A stretch of 64,000 bases of DNA from positions 223,562-287,561 of the forward strand of contig NZ_JAQTLY010000001.1 of the NCBI RefSeq assembly GCF_028714655.1. Reading direction: 5' to 3'. Both the position numbers and the translations under genes were made by a program. This DNA comes from Sulfurimonas sp. GTDB lineage: Bacteria > Campylobacterota > Campylobacteria > Campylobacterales > Sulfurimonadaceae. The notes beneath the pieces are model-generated. The model saw only the letters and a list, made by a program, of their open reading frames with translations. It was not told the DNA's origin and searched no databases. This document shows positions 63,902 to 64,000 of the stretch, piece after piece (position 1 is the stretch's first letter; every line of letters starts with the position of its first letter).

Positions 63902-63915
63902 TTGACTCAAGTCAA
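63902..63915 (-). promoter_or_regulatory. FNR/CRP-type operator upstream of napA
   Basis: TTGAC-TCAA-GTCAA is a perfect 5+5 dyad with a 4-base gap, close to the FNR consensus TTGAT-N4-ATCAA. Its centre (63908.5) is about 42 bases before the predicted start, the place for class II activation. The regulator is not in this window. The 217 bases beyond napA hold nothing else recognisable. Confidence 0.6.
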
Positions 63916-64000
63916 ATTGACAGTTTTTGCCACTTAAATTTGATTTTTTTTAAAAAAAGTTTACATAAGTAACATTTAAGATAAAAATAAGCTTTTGAAA

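Overview
The window looks like a chromosomal segment of a Campylobacterota (epsilonproteobacterial) chemolithotroph or denitrifier, most like Sulfurimonas. Pointers to this are AT-rich DNA, the fused ispDF gene followed by an atypical response regulator of the HP1021/Cj1608 type, sat and pgpA in the order known from Campylobacter, a periplasmic nitrate reductase cluster in the epsilon order napAGHBFLD without napC, and cheV-cheAY-cheW. No rRNA, tRNA or CRISPR array was seen. All family assignments come from reading the sequence; no database search was run.

Layout. 0-9.5 kb is an accessory stretch: a biotin carboxylase and an AraC regulator, then vapBC, an addiction module whose ParE-type toxin carries a stop codon, a frameshifted small HTH gene, a perfect 28-bp inverted repeat, a four-gene CsgG-type lipoprotein operon, a second small HTH gene, an FkbM methyltransferase and a truncated AbiEii-type toxin with its partner. 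9.5-19.6 kb holds pepN, a large hybrid histidine kinase, a DUF445 protein, a rhodanese and a CZB-type chemoreceptor. 19.8-23 kb is a TorD / ferredoxin-like / shikimate-dehydrogenase-like set that resembles a formate dehydrogenase maturation block. 23.2-23.4 kb holds a probable type I toxin-antitoxin locus. 23.4-42 kb is housekeeping: pgpA, sat, response regulator, ispDF, thiC, mrp, glmS, glnD, murI, rho, surE, plus two c-di-GMP proteins. 43.1-44.4 kb is a restriction/defence graveyard followed by a 41-bp-period dyad array. 45-55.8 kb has greA-argC-lpxH-cheV-cheAY-cheW and an Mla-type lipid transport operon, then an aminopeptidase P. 56-63.8 kb is the nap operon on the minus strand, with an FNR-like site upstream.

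The gaps between genes carry several repeat families. Family A has a CCTGAA...TTCAGG core. Family B is a three-hairpin element in four copies whose outer stems change sequence but keep pairing. Family C is a 97-bp element in two copies with an internal stem that also covaries. Family D is a GATTGCCGCG...CGCGGCAATC palindrome.

The most interesting signals are: (1) an Ibs-like 18-residue hydrophobic peptide at 23298-23354 with convergent promoters, a terminator and complementary mRNA ends, which together look like a type I toxin-antitoxin system; (2) family B; (3) the five-unit 41-bp dyad array; (4) a diguanylate cyclase with a periplasmic haem c motif.
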